Assembly: GCA_032622095.1 (NCBI GenBank) | Contig: CP136062.1 | Location: forward strand, 155,428,875-155,492,874 | DNA: 64,000 nt | Direction of reading: 5' to 3' | Source of the DNA: Siphonodentalium dalli | Taxonomy: Eukaryota > Mollusca > Scaphopoda > Gadilida > Siphonodentaliidae | Part shown: positions 23,651 to 36,440 of the stretch, in pieces | How positions within the stretch are numbered: the stretch's first letter is position 1 | Layout: each line of letters begins with the position of its first letter | The notes under the pieces: model-generated | The model's input: only the letters and a program-made list of their open reading frames with translations | What the model was told of the DNA's origin: nothing | Database searches by the model: none | Program-made: the position numbers and the translations under genes

Positions 23651-26600
23651 GCTAGCAACGTTAGATGTCCTCACAAAACCTAAGTATACACAATGATGCG
23701 AGTCTTTCCAGTAGGAGCGTGGACGAACAAAGTATGAGGAGTTCCAACTCTAGAACATCCTACATACAGTTGTCCATGCGAAAATTAAGAGAGTTGTAAA
23801 CAAACAACAAATACAGTTTGGCCTTGAGACTGATTAATTGAAATGGCATAGCTCAATTTTTGATTTTAGTTTCTTAAACCGAAACGGAATGTCAGATGGT
23901 ATGGGGGTGTGCATGGCATAAACACATATTCTCCCTTACCACAGCCAGGCAGAATAGTAGCCACAATGACATGCGCCAATAGCTTAGTGACCACCAGCCG
24001 TGTTCCGTTGAAAATGTTGCGCAGACGCATGGTTTTGCTCCTGCTTTCAGCCAAATATTGTGAAGAGGAAGACATGGTGGCTCTAATAAATTAAATTATG
24101 TGCGATAGGTGACAACCTCTGATGAATCTGTAACAACGTCAACTGATGTGTAGGAATGGGAGCTCCCGGGCATTTCATTAACACGTTTGTTGTTGATGCT
24201 GTTCAGTCACAGACATTGGCACAATAATTGCAAGTTTACATAGACAAGTAATGTTTTGATAGTGGTCGCGTAGGCTTGAGAATACACGTGAAACGGGGAA
24301 GGATCCACACACCATCATCGTCTAAAAACACTTTAGTTTCTCTAAGTTGTTGTAATGTTCGAGCGAACTGTGCGAAAGCTGGTTCCCATGGAGTTGTGCT
24401 CGCAGCGATTTATGGTTACCACGGTGCCGCAACGAAGAAGACTTCACGCAAGCCTGGTTCCGTCAGCTTTCGTCCCCCTGGTAATGACTGGTAAAGTTTG
24501 CCTAAAGTCACCAGACAACATGACAGTGAGTCTCCCCATTTGTGGATTTGTATCCCGTACGTCTTTTAATGTTATGTCAATTGCCTCCAATGCTCTGGTA
24601 TGTGCCACTGTGCATTCATCCCATACAATCATGTGTCACGTTCTGAAAAATTGCGCAAGTCCGGAAGTTTTGGAAATGTTGCAAACCGGAGCATCATTGG
24701 TGACCAAGTCCAAAGACAACTTAAAGGCAGAATGAGCTGTGGCAGCATTACCCGACGAAGCAACATGTTCGTGACGAAGTTTCCCCAGTTCCAGCAGGTG
24801 CATCGTGAAAACATATTCCTCCAGTATGAGATTGCACTCGACCGATGGTGGAATATGCTACCCTTTATTCGTGTAAAAGGTTTTTTTTCATTTTCATTAA
24901 TGTATCCGACCAAAGAATCGATGTCGTTGAATGTTTGCCGTAATATCTCGTTGTCAGAATGTTCAGCTCGGTTCAGTTTGATGCCGACCAAGCGTATGCA
25001 GTCCTTTTCCTCGCATAGCAATAACCCTGTCTTCTATATATATTAATGCGACAATGAAGACCTCATCACTGTAGGCACTTTCCATTTCCGGGTATCTTAA
25101 TTGAACCTGGTGTTTAAAATCTTCAGAAAAATCATCCCGTTATTGGTATAGTATTAAAGGATCACAAACTTCACATGTTTTGAGGATAATTGCAGAGAAT
25201 TCGGAGGCTTGTTGCTGAATGCGATGCCGAAGCTTTCATTAAAGTTGCATCCCATTTGGTATCGTCTTCGAGCAGTTCGCGCTTAACGCATGCTTCTCGG
25301 TAAGTAGCGCATACGTCGCCATCCTCAATCCGGAGATCTGCAAACGAAGTTGGACAACTGACTTCACGTAGGAGTAGTCTTTAAAAAAAACATGAATGTT
25401 GGTTGGGATGGACGGTGTGTACTCCATAAAGCAGTATCAAGTCTAATATCAGCATGATTGTCTAGAGCACCTCAGTTTCTTCAAGTTCATCTGTTGTTAC
25501 ACCACGTGTAGTTGGGTGGTATTGGGTTATAAACCAACGTTTGTGCAAAGGAATCTTCTTGACACAGTTGAAAGAAACCCGTCAGTATAGTATCTCACGG
25601 TGATATTGCTGCGTTATCGGTGGGTAGAATAAACCCGCTGACCATTTTCCAACTGGACAGCAAGTTGTTGGATGGCAGGATGTCGTTCGTGGATTGGAAA
25701 TCCAGATATCCTCCACAAAGCTTCATTGCTGCTTATATATCGGCCCATCTGGTATTGGGTAACTTCATCGTGGACATCTTGCTGAAGTGCATGCATAGCA
25801 GGATCCGATGTTTTGTTGTCGCCTTCGAGCAATTCGCGCTTAACACATGTTTCTCGATAAGTAACACAGACGATGCCATCCACAGTCCGGTGATCTGCAA
25901 AAACGTGGGAGGTGGGACCCTTGACTTCATGTAGTAGTCTTAAAAGGAAACATTCATGTTGGCTGGAATGGACGGTGTATAATCTCCCTATAGCAGTGTC
26001 GTGTCTAATTAGAGCATTGTATTCTACAACAGAACCTCGTTTTCTTCTATTCCATCTGTTGTTACGCTACGTGCAATAGGATTGTACCTGGTGATAAAAC
26101 AACGTTTGTGCCAAGGAATCTTCCTGACACAGTGCTATTGCCTGATTTGCAGCATTATCGGCGGTAAAATAAACCCGCTGACCATTTTCCAAATGGACAG
26201 CAAACTGTTAGATGCCATGATGTTGTTAGTGGACTAAAATTTCAAATATCCCATAAACCTTCATTGTTGTGTATATATCTGATTGCTTTTAAACCACCGT
26301 CTCCAGGTCTCCTTCGCATGTAAGAAGGATACTCATCCTCGGCTGTTTTAGTCTCCAGAATTAACGATTCGCGGTACCGTTTCTTGCACTTATTGTCTTT
26401 CATGCACGGTGATTTGTGTTTATTGGAATTGAATGGACCGTGTACCATTATTTTGTGTCTCGACAATGTCGAAGAGCCATCTGTCTGTTGCAGGATATGG
26501 AAGCTCTGCCGATATGATGGTTTCAAGCTGGTTGGATTGAATTTTGGTGATGAGCCAAATCAAAATATGCGCATGCGGCAACGAATTATATGGTGGACTT

Positions 26601-27430
26601 TTGGCACCGCACTGGTCCGGCAATTTGGGACTTTGTCATGAGGTCCATTACTTTCAGTACTAGGTGGAATGTCAGTGAGATAATGTCTGTGGACGTAAGT
26701 TTGACCAAGAAGAAGCTCACATTGTGTTTCCTTCCATTTTGAATTACATGTGATTGTTATAAGTAGATCGGATCGGTCGTAATGCCGAACAAAGGTCATG
26801 GCATGAAATGACAGGCATAAAAGTCCATACAAGAGACGGTCTTTCTATAGTTTCACCTGCCTGTGGAATTCCAAAGTGATAACCCTCTTCCCCATTCACA
26901 AACAACAGAGGATACAATAGGACATCATGCTATCTGTGTTTCGATGTTGCGTCTGAGATTATTATATCTGCATTTTAAAACAATATCCCTGGTTTCATAT
27001 ACCCAACTAGTCACGATCACAGCTACTTCGTTGCATTACGGTGCATTAAAACGGCGAGCATGCTCTCCAGATTGAACATTGTCAGCATCAATGACGACTT
27101 CTTGTTCTTGTCTATGTGCACATTCCAAGGTGTACTTAGACCTTTGAACGCTATTGGTTGAATGTAGCATGTTCTGTAATTTCACAATGATATCAAATCG
27201 TGTTCCTTGGTTTCCGTTGTATCTACTCTGCGTCTGGCTCTGAGGATCTCGCACAAAGTAAAGTTGTAGATATCGAGGTTGTTCGTCAGGCAGCGGCTGG
27301 AGTGATCCGAATATGTGGTAAACCTGCCCTTGGACTTTAGATATAGGCATACGCCCTCCTTCTCCGTTGATATTGGGACCTATCGATGTTATCTGAACTG
27401 CGATATTGTAGTTGAATGTTATTCAGAAAA
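23650..27430 (-). pseudogene. Helitron Rep/helicase remnant
   Basis: Read on the minus strand, pieces appear in the normal order of a Helitron protein across several frames. First is the Helitron-like N domain (KVQGQVYHIFGSLQPLPDEQ, about 27.35 kb). Next come DRSDLLITITCNSKW and the HUH nuclease segment LPHAHILIW (about 26.6 kb), then SPCM..NKC and YMRRRPGDGG. The NGQRVY linker follows, then the PIF1-like helicase with IVWDECT (Walker B) and SGDFRQTLPVI (24.6-24.4 kb). The end has NGTRLVVTKLL..VIVATILPG (24.0 kb) and FSHGQLYVGCSRVG (about 23.75 kb). Many stops and frameshifts and a missing Tyr-motif region show it is dead. Intact versions encode rolling-circle transposases. Confidence 0.92.
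25230..26290 (-). repeat. Tandem duplication inside the Helitron remnant
   Basis: The segment encoding RYISSNEALWRI, LENGQRVY and VTYRETCVKRELLE occurs twice in a row, at about 25,230-25,800 and 25,810-26,290. The DNA shares long blocks such as AATAAACCCGCTGACCATTT. The two copies have diverged, so the duplication is old. Confidence 0.8.
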
Positions 27431-28029
27431 TGTTTCGATTCGGGCGTGGTGCCGACCAGAAGACTCCGATGGTTCTAGACGCATGGTTATTCTCATCGTT
27501 CAGATATGTACCCCACATAATATATAATATAAAAAAAACTGCTGTGTTGAGAGCCCCATGCTATTATAATTAAACTGTATAATTGAATAATGCGCATATC
27601 GTTCTACAGAGGTACATATACCGCGGTTCGTTCTAGATGAAACAACCGAGCCGAACACTGAAACAAACGCAAAAAAATGTATTAATGTCAATTTTGCCCC
27701 CATTTGTGGCCAAATTATCCACCACATAATTAATTATGTTGTGCATCAGCGACACTTTTTAGAAACGTTTATCTTATCTATTATGGTCTTAATCCAATTA
27801 ACCGACATCAATTCCCGTTCAGTATATCATGTAGACGTCTACATATCAGTTTATATGAAAATCGTTGAATTAGTTTTATCAATTGTGTTGCTCCTCATCC
27901 GTGATATCAATTCCTGACCCAAAATGGAAGCCAGCCGGAACATTTATGCTACGTCATTAGTGTTCGTGTAGCGCAGATATCTACATATACGTTTGGGGAC
28001 ATCCAGGATACAAATGTGTTGTCAATCTT
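27431..28029. other. Non-coding stretch beyond Helitron N-terminus
   Basis: AT-rich. It may hold the 5' end of the Helitron, but no clear terminal signature was identified. No gene seen. Confidence 0.5.
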
Positions 28030-28490
28030 GGTGGTTCGCCCAATCATTGACTTCGGCGGTGGAACGTTTGCAACTTTAAATCATACCTTAAATTCCATGT
28101 ACAATGGACATGACTATATATAGGTTTGGTGGAAATCTAAATTGACATCAGCAAAGCGTGTATCATGTTTGAGCTCTTTCACTGATCCACAACTGTGACA
28201 TCGACTTTCGTATCCTTAAACCAAACCATTAGACTCCCTATAATCGACTACAGAATATTTTTTTATAAATGTGTGGTCTGTGTCATTTGGGGACCTTTAA
28301 ACTACATCATTAATGCCACTATGATGGAGCTGGCTAACGACTCGTCAACTTAGCTTTTCAATAACCCCCAAGGCAAGTATGCAAGGATGACTCACATTTA
28401 ATGACCACAAATTTGAAGGACAGCGAACGTAAGAAATGATTTAATCCACCGAGCCCGTTTCTTATACCATTGAATTGTATGATAAATGTG
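28030..28490 (-). repeat. Dispersed repeat D, inverted copy
   Basis: The reverse complement matches 2690-3120, with landmarks such as TAGGGAGTCTAATGGTTTGG and GGTATGATTTAAAGTTG on the minus strand. It provides the only inverted copy of this family in the window. Confidence 0.75.
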
Positions 28491-30144
28491 TTTTGGGAGG
28501 ATAATTTTACTTTAAACAGTTAACCATATATACCGCGTTCATATATCTAATGGTGGTTTCTTAATAACAGGGTCGTTTGATTCTATATTTTATGGAAATA
28601 CTAATAATGCAACACGTTCGAAAGAGATTCATAGAATTGTGGGTTGTTGTTGCTGCTGAAAATGTTCATGGGGAGTGATAGACCATCAGTCATGATAACG
28701 ATATGGTACAAGTCTGAGTTAAGAATAAGATTGGAATGGGCTTAGAGTAGTCATATCGGTTATCACAGGTAGAGTTTATAGTTTTGTTTAGAATGAGCTG
28801 TTAGTATTTTTGAATGACTCGGTGTACTCGCACCAACGGACTGAAGGCCGTTGATACTTGCGCGAGTTATTGCTATATATCCATTGCTCTTGTTAGTCTG
28901 ATAACATTGGATCATTCAACGTGGCAATTTACAAACTTAGTTGGCGAAATGCTTTGTCCTAGAGATGTAATTCTGTACTTCTGCAACTTTGTACAGTGGG
29001 TTCGGGTGTTATATCAAGGGATCCACAAAGACACTTGTGGGTTGTCAAGTTGCAGGTATCATTTAATGACTGGAGAGGCGAATTCCTTTCGGATGTCGCT
29101 ATAATCAGTACGGGTGGTGGTCGGCGATGAATTGTGTGTTTGTATGATCATTTAAATCACTGCAGTTGAGTCTGGGGCGGGTGTGGTTAATATGTGTTTG
29201 CCTGGTATTAGCTTCATAATAATGTTGGTTAACTCCCTGGTCCCCATTTAGGAACTCTGTAAATTATGCCAGGGACGCATAACTTGTTTCGTTGTGGTCG
29301 ATATTATTCCATAGGTCTATTGTTGAGGGAATTGAAGGCAGCGGAGCCGAACGTCGAGGCTTGGGGGAATTGGCCTGTCGGGTCTAAACATTTGTTATTT
29401 GAAAGCTTGTTGGGGTATCAGAGGCTTGCCGGACATCATTTTGTTCCCACCCGGTTTCCTTGTCATCGGAGAAACTTTCAGCCTTCGCAGCAACGTTACT
29501 TTTGGTGTGAAATACCGATCTTTTCCAAGAGGGTGGTATTTTCAATTGATCTGGGGGGAATAGTTTGGTTAGGGATCTTCTTTCTGGATTATATGGTACG
29601 GTCGTTGGTTGGAGTATTCATGAGGTTATTCACTTTCGCATAAATTAAAATTTTTACGAAGTGTCGGCTCGTTTGCCTACATTGGTGCTCGGCGTAATCA
29701 ACCATGTATTGTTTGTCATTTGTGTTTGCTGATGTTTGGTATTCTTCTTAATAGTTTTGTGATGCCATAGCATATTGTTTGTGTCGCCGGCGTCATCCCG
29801 CATTTGTAAACATCTGGCCACTTCCATAGCCGTCGATCGCACATGAGTAGTGGGTCCTCGGTCGATCGTGATTTGGGAGGCCGTCTGACCAAAGTCAAGT
29901 GACGAAATGTCCTTTCTTTTTGTTGTAATTGAACTGTATATCATATTATTACTCATTTTACCTTGTGGGTCTGCAGTTGTATTCCGTTTTCCCGGATACT
30001 TAGTTTATATACTGTCTATTGCACGGAAGCGAGGAATATCGTCCAGAGAACTACGATGTTAGGTATCAGTAAAACTTGGTGGATGGTCAATCTTTCGTTT
30101 TTTTAGTTGCCAAATGAAAATAAAAGCAGATGATCGACAACTAT
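28491..30144. other. Unresolved region with several medium open frames
   Basis: Plus-strand open frames of 96 aa (28,814-29,104) and 125 aa (29,266-29,643) and a minus-strand frame of 100 aa (29,654-29,956) occur here. None has a motif that can be named securely. The plus-strand pieces SKHLLFESLLGYQRLAGH and RDVILYFCNFVQW weakly recall DIRS/Ngaro-type tyrosine recombinases, which would make this a decayed retroelement. It is slightly more GC-rich than the surroundings. Confidence 0.3.
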
Positions 30145-31745
30145 CCCAGCAGACACCTCGGACTACCCATCGAATTATGGTCGGGCCAAAGACTGGTACA
30201 TAGCCGGAGCGGTGACCCCTTAGTCACTGCTTATACCAGCCTCTTGGTACATCACCACAATGAGACAGGCGTTAGCAGTACACTATTGAAACATTTATAA
30301 GTCATGAAGACGAAATTAACGGCACAACATATATGATAAACAGAACACACAACTAGATACCAGAAACAAAATAACAGGTGGCAGAAATTTAATCTGAAAC
30401 ACTGTGAGTATCGTGACTAGCCGATTGATTGAGCCGGGTCAACTCAACCACCCGTATTGAAGAGATGTAGAACCAAAGAGGACCATGAGCTAAGCCATTA
30501 CCACAGGTCGATGTCTCACTTGACACGGCTGCCCTAGTATCCCCAGAACTCCTGCACCACACATCAAGGGATGCACCCCTCGACAAAAGTGGACCACTTT
30601 AGGGTAAATCTTTGGGGGATTCTTAATAAGTGAACCTATTCTACCCGGGTCCATACGGGGATGATTTCTTTGTTATGATCAATGGGCAGCAAGCAAAACA
30701 AAATAGTGGTATATGTGGAGACAAATAAGTGTTGATAGAGAACGCATGGTGAATATCCATGCACTCCCAATGGCGATTCGTCAATAAATCACCCGAATAG
30801 CCTAAAGTGAAATGGGTTTTGTATCAGATGCTGAAATGCGTCTACGATTATGTTAACTTGACGGATTGCAATAGCTGTTCAACATAATTATAACAAGGCA
30901 ATTTTGAAAGTCACATGTGAAACTAAAGACAAACTATGCATAGATGTCTGAAATATCAGAGCTCATGGAACTATGTATGATATGACACTGATATGGACAG
31001 GAATGTCACCCCAATAGCCTCGGGTGGCATTCCGTTCTCGATCGGGCGATACACATCCGCGTTGCACTCAAGCACCAGCGACAACTGTATACTGTACTTT
31101 CATATTTGCCCAAACACGTCTCGTGTTGCCCTCGTTTCCATCGATCACACCTACGCGACTATAGATATAAAGAACCATATTCGACATTGGTATGCGACTT
31201 ATGCATGATGGCATATTAGCGAACTATCCATCGGCGGCATGAATGTGGCAATAATTTTTCCACCAATACCCATCTTACAATTGGGTATACATAAGGACTT
31301 GATAAAGCATACTGAGGTGTGAGATGATAACATAAGAGAGGATAGCACAAGTCTGAGTATTTTAAGTCCTCTCCTCTAAGTTTTTCATTCTTCTAGAACC
31401 AAGAGCGTTTGGTGGGAAGATTCCATTGCACGATATTTGAAAGTAGAAATAATTCATCACATTGCTCTTTTAAATTTTTACAATTATTTTGTCCTTTAAC
31501 GTATATATATAATGAACTAACTTGTGCCCCTTCCCTGGTATGCAGTCAGCAACAACCTGCTAAACCGAGGGGTGATATACATGTGACATTGTCATCCGGT
31601 GTATGATGTACAGCTGAAATGCGGGCATATAACTATACTTCAGTAATGCAGAATATTAACTCACCAGTACAAGGTTACAGTCCGTTACACCCTATTTCCC
31701 AGAACAAATTACCAGTGGTGTACGCTTGAGGATGTTCTTGGGACG
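30145..31745. repeat. Dispersed repeat R, copy 3
   Basis: It matches 37,815-39,385 from about 30,235 onward and copy 1 from 30,500. Blocks such as GAGACAGGCGTT, CCACCCGT.TTGAAGAGATGTAG and TACCACAGGTCGATGTCTCA align throughout. It lacks an internal segment of about 80 bp present near 39,215-39,295 and has several private indels. It is more diverged from copies 1 and 2 than those are from each other. Confidence 0.8.
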
Positions 31746-32039
31746 GAGACTCGTGATACGAGAATACCGATTTCTGGTTTCGCAGTAACGATACAGGTTA
31801 TTTCTTTGATTGTTCATCATTCGCACGTTAGGTTGATTTTACAACTATTTATTTATATTATTCTCACATTGTTTGATATCACACTGCCGTTATGGTACAT
31901 TCATACGCTTGCAATATTGCACTGAAAACTGCAGAAATGCCAGCTGTAAAATAGTCAAAAACGGATTTTTTTGACAGTTGTCAACCAATAAGCTTTAACA
32001 ATGATCATGTAGAACTGCGATTGTTTGCATGATTGCTGA
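31746..32039. other. Non-coding stretch
   Basis: No gene or repeat recognised. Confidence 0.5.
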
Positions 32040-32325
32040 TTGATTGGTTTGGGTTTAAGGTCACTTTCAGCAGCCAAGACCATAATACGACATTGCCAGT
32101 TTTAGTGGTGGATGAAATCCGCACATTTACGGCTAATCTAAACTCTCGTCGGCCATGTGCGGCAAACCACTGGCCATCGGCGAGTGATTGGCAACTCCAC
32201 CAGATAACGATTTCAAGTTAGAATGTCCATGATGGAAATATCTGGATTTGAACCCTCATCGCCAGCGCTGGAGGGCGAGTCGGCTTGAAGTTGTACCCCT
32301 ATCCGACTGAGCCATCGATACACCC
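32040..32325 (-). repeat. tRNA-derived SINE
   Basis: Reading the minus strand from about 32,322, an A box TGGCTCAGTCGG (32,303-32,314) and a B box GGTTCAAATCC (32,244-32,254) sit about 49 bases apart, the spacing of an RNA polymerase III internal promoter. The tRNA-like head does not form good acceptor or T stems, so it is not a functional tRNA. A body of about 170 bp follows and ends ACCTTAAACCCAAACCAATC, then AATC-like repeats near 32,030. That order fits a tRNA-SINE of a kind common in molluscs. Confidence 0.8.
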
Positions 32326-33640
32326 GCGTGATTGCTGATATCGCTGAGCTATTTACAATTATATTAAGAACACAGTGCGTGTTGGTATTCTTATGCCGGT
32401 CAAAATAATGTCACTTGATATGTTGGAATGTGAGATCGACACGGCCAGCGCCATCGATGGGATGCTGCTGATATATATACGAGTACCATAAATGTTACAT
32501 AGAGATGAGATGGTGCGCCCGCACTTGGCTCAACGAAGAAATGCGGCGACTTTCTGACCTTCGATAAATCGCAGTGTAAGTCACCCTTGTAACATACATA
32601 CACTATTTAATCTGAATCTGTATTATCAAACTTTCCAACTATTGGACATTCCCATCGTAACACAACCAATGGTTGATAAGTCTCAACTGATTGCTGCATT
32701 TCAGTCAAAAATTCGGTCCTTCAGTCTAAACACACAATAATACTCTTTGTTATATCAAATTATCAGCACAAAATTCAAAATAGTTTCGTCGGAAATTTCC
32801 AATTAATGTTGTGTCAGGCATTAAATGTTAAACTGTTGTACTCTTGGAAATCCACCCTGACACACGTCCCTGGTGGTAAGTATTGCATTGATTGAAATAT
32901 AGGTTTATACAAATACTTGAGTATGTTCATATATAGTAACTAATTGGGCTATCCGGCGTTGTCCATGCGAGTTAGAATGTATTTTTGATATGCTTTATTT
33001 GAGTACTAAATTTACATAATCATAGCCTACACACAATAATTTACTGCATAGGTGTATATATGTATACATATGTATATATGATTGATGTATCAATGTCAAA
33101 GAATAACCATTGCCACTGCTGTCAAGACCCCCACCATGACAAAAGCAATTTTCAACACAACTTTATTACACCAATGCAGTGTTTAAGATAATCGCTAGAC
33201 TATGTTCGCCCGGGTTCTAACCCAAACATATTCGAAAATCTGCACCTCTCAATGTGCCATTCCGATCGCTACATTGCCATTTCGATAATAAATGAGAAAC
33301 TGTTCAAGCTCATTGAATTAAGCACATTTGAAACAACGAATACCCATACTGAGTTATTGCCTCCATAAATCTTACGTTTGGTGAAGTTGGCGACAATGTT
33401 AGTGTCCATTCTGCCAGCCCCCGTCACCCTAGCTCACAATTTTCTGATTTGAGAAGTACCACTATTATGCCACGTCATGAGAGTGCTCGCGTATAACGGA
33501 GAAGCGTATACATGCATAATTAAGTACGACAATCGCCGATACCAAAATGTTATATCAACGCCCCTCCCCGATACACAATTCGTATCAAGGACAACCACTA
33601 ATTCATCATTTGGGAATAAATTATTTGATAAAATACTAAT
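32326..33640. other. Non-coding stretch
   Basis: No gene recognised. It contains a short alternating TATA/TACA palindromic run near 33,054-33,080 and otherwise unremarkable AT-rich DNA. Confidence 0.55.
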
Positions 33641-33690
33641 TTAAAAAAAAAAAAAAAATACTAAAACAAAATACAGAACAAAAAAAAAGA
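33641..33690 (+). repeat. A-rich tract
   Basis: A run of about 16 A at 33,643-33,658 followed by further A clusters. It could be a retroposon tail, but no matching element body was recognised beside it. Confidence 0.6.
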
Positions 33691-33963
33691 ATAATAATAT
33701 GCATAAGAAAGAGGATAACAGCAAAATCACTCAACATTATATTAAGACAAAACAAAACAATTGTGGTGCAAAATAAGGAAATGTCCGATAAAAATGACTG
33801 GACAATTTCTTAAATGAGACCATTAAATTGGGTGGATAATAATTGAATTAACTTACTGGAAATTCCCAACTTATCCCAAGTCCGCTAAGTTAGATATATT
33901 GTAGGCCCATGTACCTATCATCGCCACTCTCCAATGGATTAAAATTTTCAAACTAGTACTTCA

Positions 33964-34196
33964 TTCCGTCCAGCTGATGGAAACTCCCAAATTGACACCC
34001 CTATAATAAAGGTTCGAATGGTTTCCAAATGATGACCTTTCTGTCCAGATGTTGGAAACCTCAACAAATACCCCTATAATAAAGGTTCGAATGGTTTCCA
34101 GCTGATGACCATTCTGTCCAGATGTTGAAAACTCCCCAACTGACACCCCTATAATAAAGGTTCGAAAGGTTTTCAGCTGATGACAATTCAATCCAA
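33964..34196. repeat. Three-unit tandem repeat of about 74 bp
   Basis: The marker CCCCTATAATAAAGGTTCGA recurs at 33,998, 34,071 and 34,146, giving spacings of 73 and 75 bp, with CCAGATGTTGGAAAC-like words between. The 76-aa minus-strand frame across it (FRTFIIGV repeated) is a repeat product. Confidence 0.9.
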
Positions 34197-34719
34197 ACCG
34201 TTGACCGAAATTAGGACATCATTCCAATTTTGGTCCAAAAATAGAAGAATTAAAACAATTTCAACCATTTTTAGTTTAAACATATTTATTTGTCTAATCT
34301 ATAAAACCCATCACATATAGCACATATATTGTGGAATTGGAGGACAGGTGCTAAATCACTTATGGGTACCCATCTCCCATATCACTGATAAATAAATAAT
34401 TAGTAATAGCAAACCAACTTGACTACAAAACAAGTTGAACATATCATCGGTCACCCCCACCATTTTTGTCATGTTCCTCCAACTAACTTACCAGGCATGG
34501 ATGACATTTCCAACTGCTAAACGTTTTACCAAGGTTGCAGGTGAGACACCAAATACAAGTTTGTGAAACCCGAGTTCCAACTTTAAAACAACCCGTTTGT
34601 TTTAAACTTGATATCCAGTCTAAATATAACGGTGAATGCTCAGCAATTGACATGGATTTCACAATTTCATTCGTCACCGAACGGTTAATTCCAATCTGCA
34701 TCCCACCAAATTCCCAACT
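34197..34719. other. Non-coding stretch before LINE fragment
   Basis: No gene recognised. A 72-aa minus frame and a 62-aa plus frame overlap and show no motif. Confidence 0.5.
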
Positions 34720-36363
34720 ATAGAGAAAACGGACGACACGACGCTCGTACTTGTTGGTTCTGAAAATAGTCTACGTGAATCGTACTTAACACTGGACGAA
34801 TTTGCTCGGATATCGAGTCTGCCCATAAATCCTGAAAAATATCAAGCAGGCATGGATAGGGATAGGGTCACAAAATAAAATACGACAAGCTATTACGGAA
34901 CTAAACCTGTCTACTGTAAGCATTTAAAAAAAATTTAGGGATACATTTCGACACTAATTTAATAATCATGAATATAAAATACAATGATAGACTCGAAGAT
35001 ATAGAAAATATCACAAACATTTGGAAACACAGACTCCTGACCCCTTTAGGTAGAATAACATTTGTCAAATCCCTCATCTTACCAAAATCGACCCACTTAT
35101 TTATAACTCTTCCACGTCCAGATACAGCTTTTTTGAAAGCCCTAAATACCTGTTTATACAATTTCATTTCGAATTCCAAACGTGATAGAATACAAAGCAA
35201 ACAACTATGTGCCGACCATATGCGCGGAGGTTTGAAGATGATTAATGTTGAAAACTTTGAGAGCGCCATGAAAATTAACTGGATACGACGCTTGATTTGC
35301 AAACAATCGAAATGGGCTTCATTGTGCAATACCACCCCTTTCTTAAACGACCCACTATCTCTCACTTACCATGCAAATTACATTGTAAAGCAAACAAACA
35401 AGTTCGCAAATCCATTCTAGAGAGAAGATTTCGGCGCATGGTGTAAACTTATGCGATCAAATAATTCAAATAATAATATTATGGCCTCAAATATCTGGAA
35501 TAATCCGAATATATAAATCGGAGGTTCGTCGATCAACTTTAAATCTTGGAGAGATGCGGGGATATATTTTATAAATGATCTATTCCAACCAGATAGTAAA
35601 TGCCATACCCCATATACATTATATTCAACTTTCAACATCGTGTCGATTTCATAACAATCAGCAACACAATACGTCATATACTGTCATTGGCAAGTTCTCT
35701 TAATCAACCCTTAATTCGTGTACCCTGCACATGCCCACACAATAATCTTCCTCAGATACTCCGTGACTTAAAAGGCGGACAATTATTTTACACAATTCTA
35801 GCAAGTGGGAACACTATGCCGAATGCATGCCAAAAATGGGAATACGAAATAGGCGAATAGATAGAAAATTGGGAAGATTATTTGAGCATTCCCTTTAAAA
35901 TCGGTACGAAATTACAGTGGCTCCAATTCAGAATCAATACACGAATTATTAGTACCAATACATTTCTGAAGGTGGCTAACATTCGAGTCGATGGTTTTTG
36001 TAATCGCTGTCAAAACATACAAGAAACAAATACTAATATTTGCTGGGATTGTCCCCATGTCCAAACTTTTATAAACGAAATTTTAACATGGACAAGAAAC
36101 AACCAATTCCCCGTTGATCTACAAAAAATAATATCATTTTCGGTATAGTTCATGAACACAGAAATTAAAAAAGTTATATTTTCCTGCTGGTTTTGAAACA
36201 ATATATGTATAGAACAAAATTCACGCCCATGCAGTTGTCTCGCTTGTTCATTTGTGATGTCAAATTTAGATATGAATGCGAGAGATACAGCGCAAAATGT
36301 AATATGAATCGTGACTTCGATAACCAGTGGCTGACACTTCGATATGCCTTAAAAATTCTGTGA
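34720..36363 (+). pseudogene. L1/Tx1-like LINE ORF2, 3' part
   Basis: This is a 5'-truncated LINE. The first frame holds the reverse transcriptase motif C as TDDTTLVLVGSENSL followed by LPINPEK. After a frame change comes NLGIHFDTN, then WKHRLLTPLGRITFVKSLIL, CADHMRGGLKM and SAMKINWIRRL (34,968-35,420). Next are KSWRDAGIYFINDL and the zinc-binding region FCNRC..(N)..CWDCPHVQTF near 36,000-36,065. The C-terminus RYECERYSAK..DFDNQWLTLRYALKIL stops at TGA 36,361-36,363. The order and motifs match L1/Tx1-type non-LTR retrotransposons. At least three frame changes and several stops make it inactive. The first Asp context (Thr before DD) is also altered from the usual ADD. Confidence 0.88.
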
Positions 36364-36440
36364 AATTGTGGATATTGCTCAATAAACTAGAAACAAAACT
36401 GAACTAATGTGGGTATCTAAACGCAGCAACTGTGTTTAGA
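36364..36440 (+). repeat. LINE 3' untranslated tail
   Basis: It follows the ORF2 stop and contains TGCTCAATAAACTAG and CAAAACTGAACTAATGTGGG, similar to 1290-1370. The exact end is not clear. Confidence 0.5.

Noticed and set aside
24276..25046. Plus-strand open frames of 126 and 148 aa as genes
   Set aside because: They are antisense shadows of the minus-strand Helitron helicase.
29654..29956. BH3-like motif (VARCLQMRDDAGDTN) as a BCL-2 family exon
   Set aside because: Spacing and key residues fit poorly, no BH1 or BH2 exon is nearby and the frame has no splice support.
32243..32316. Functional tRNA gene on the minus strand
   Set aside because: A and B boxes are present, but the acceptor and T stems do not pair and a SINE body and tail follow.
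33964..34196. Tandem units as a CRISPR array
   Set aside because: There are only three units, which diverge along their whole length with no spacer and repeat alternation, and the context is eukaryotic.
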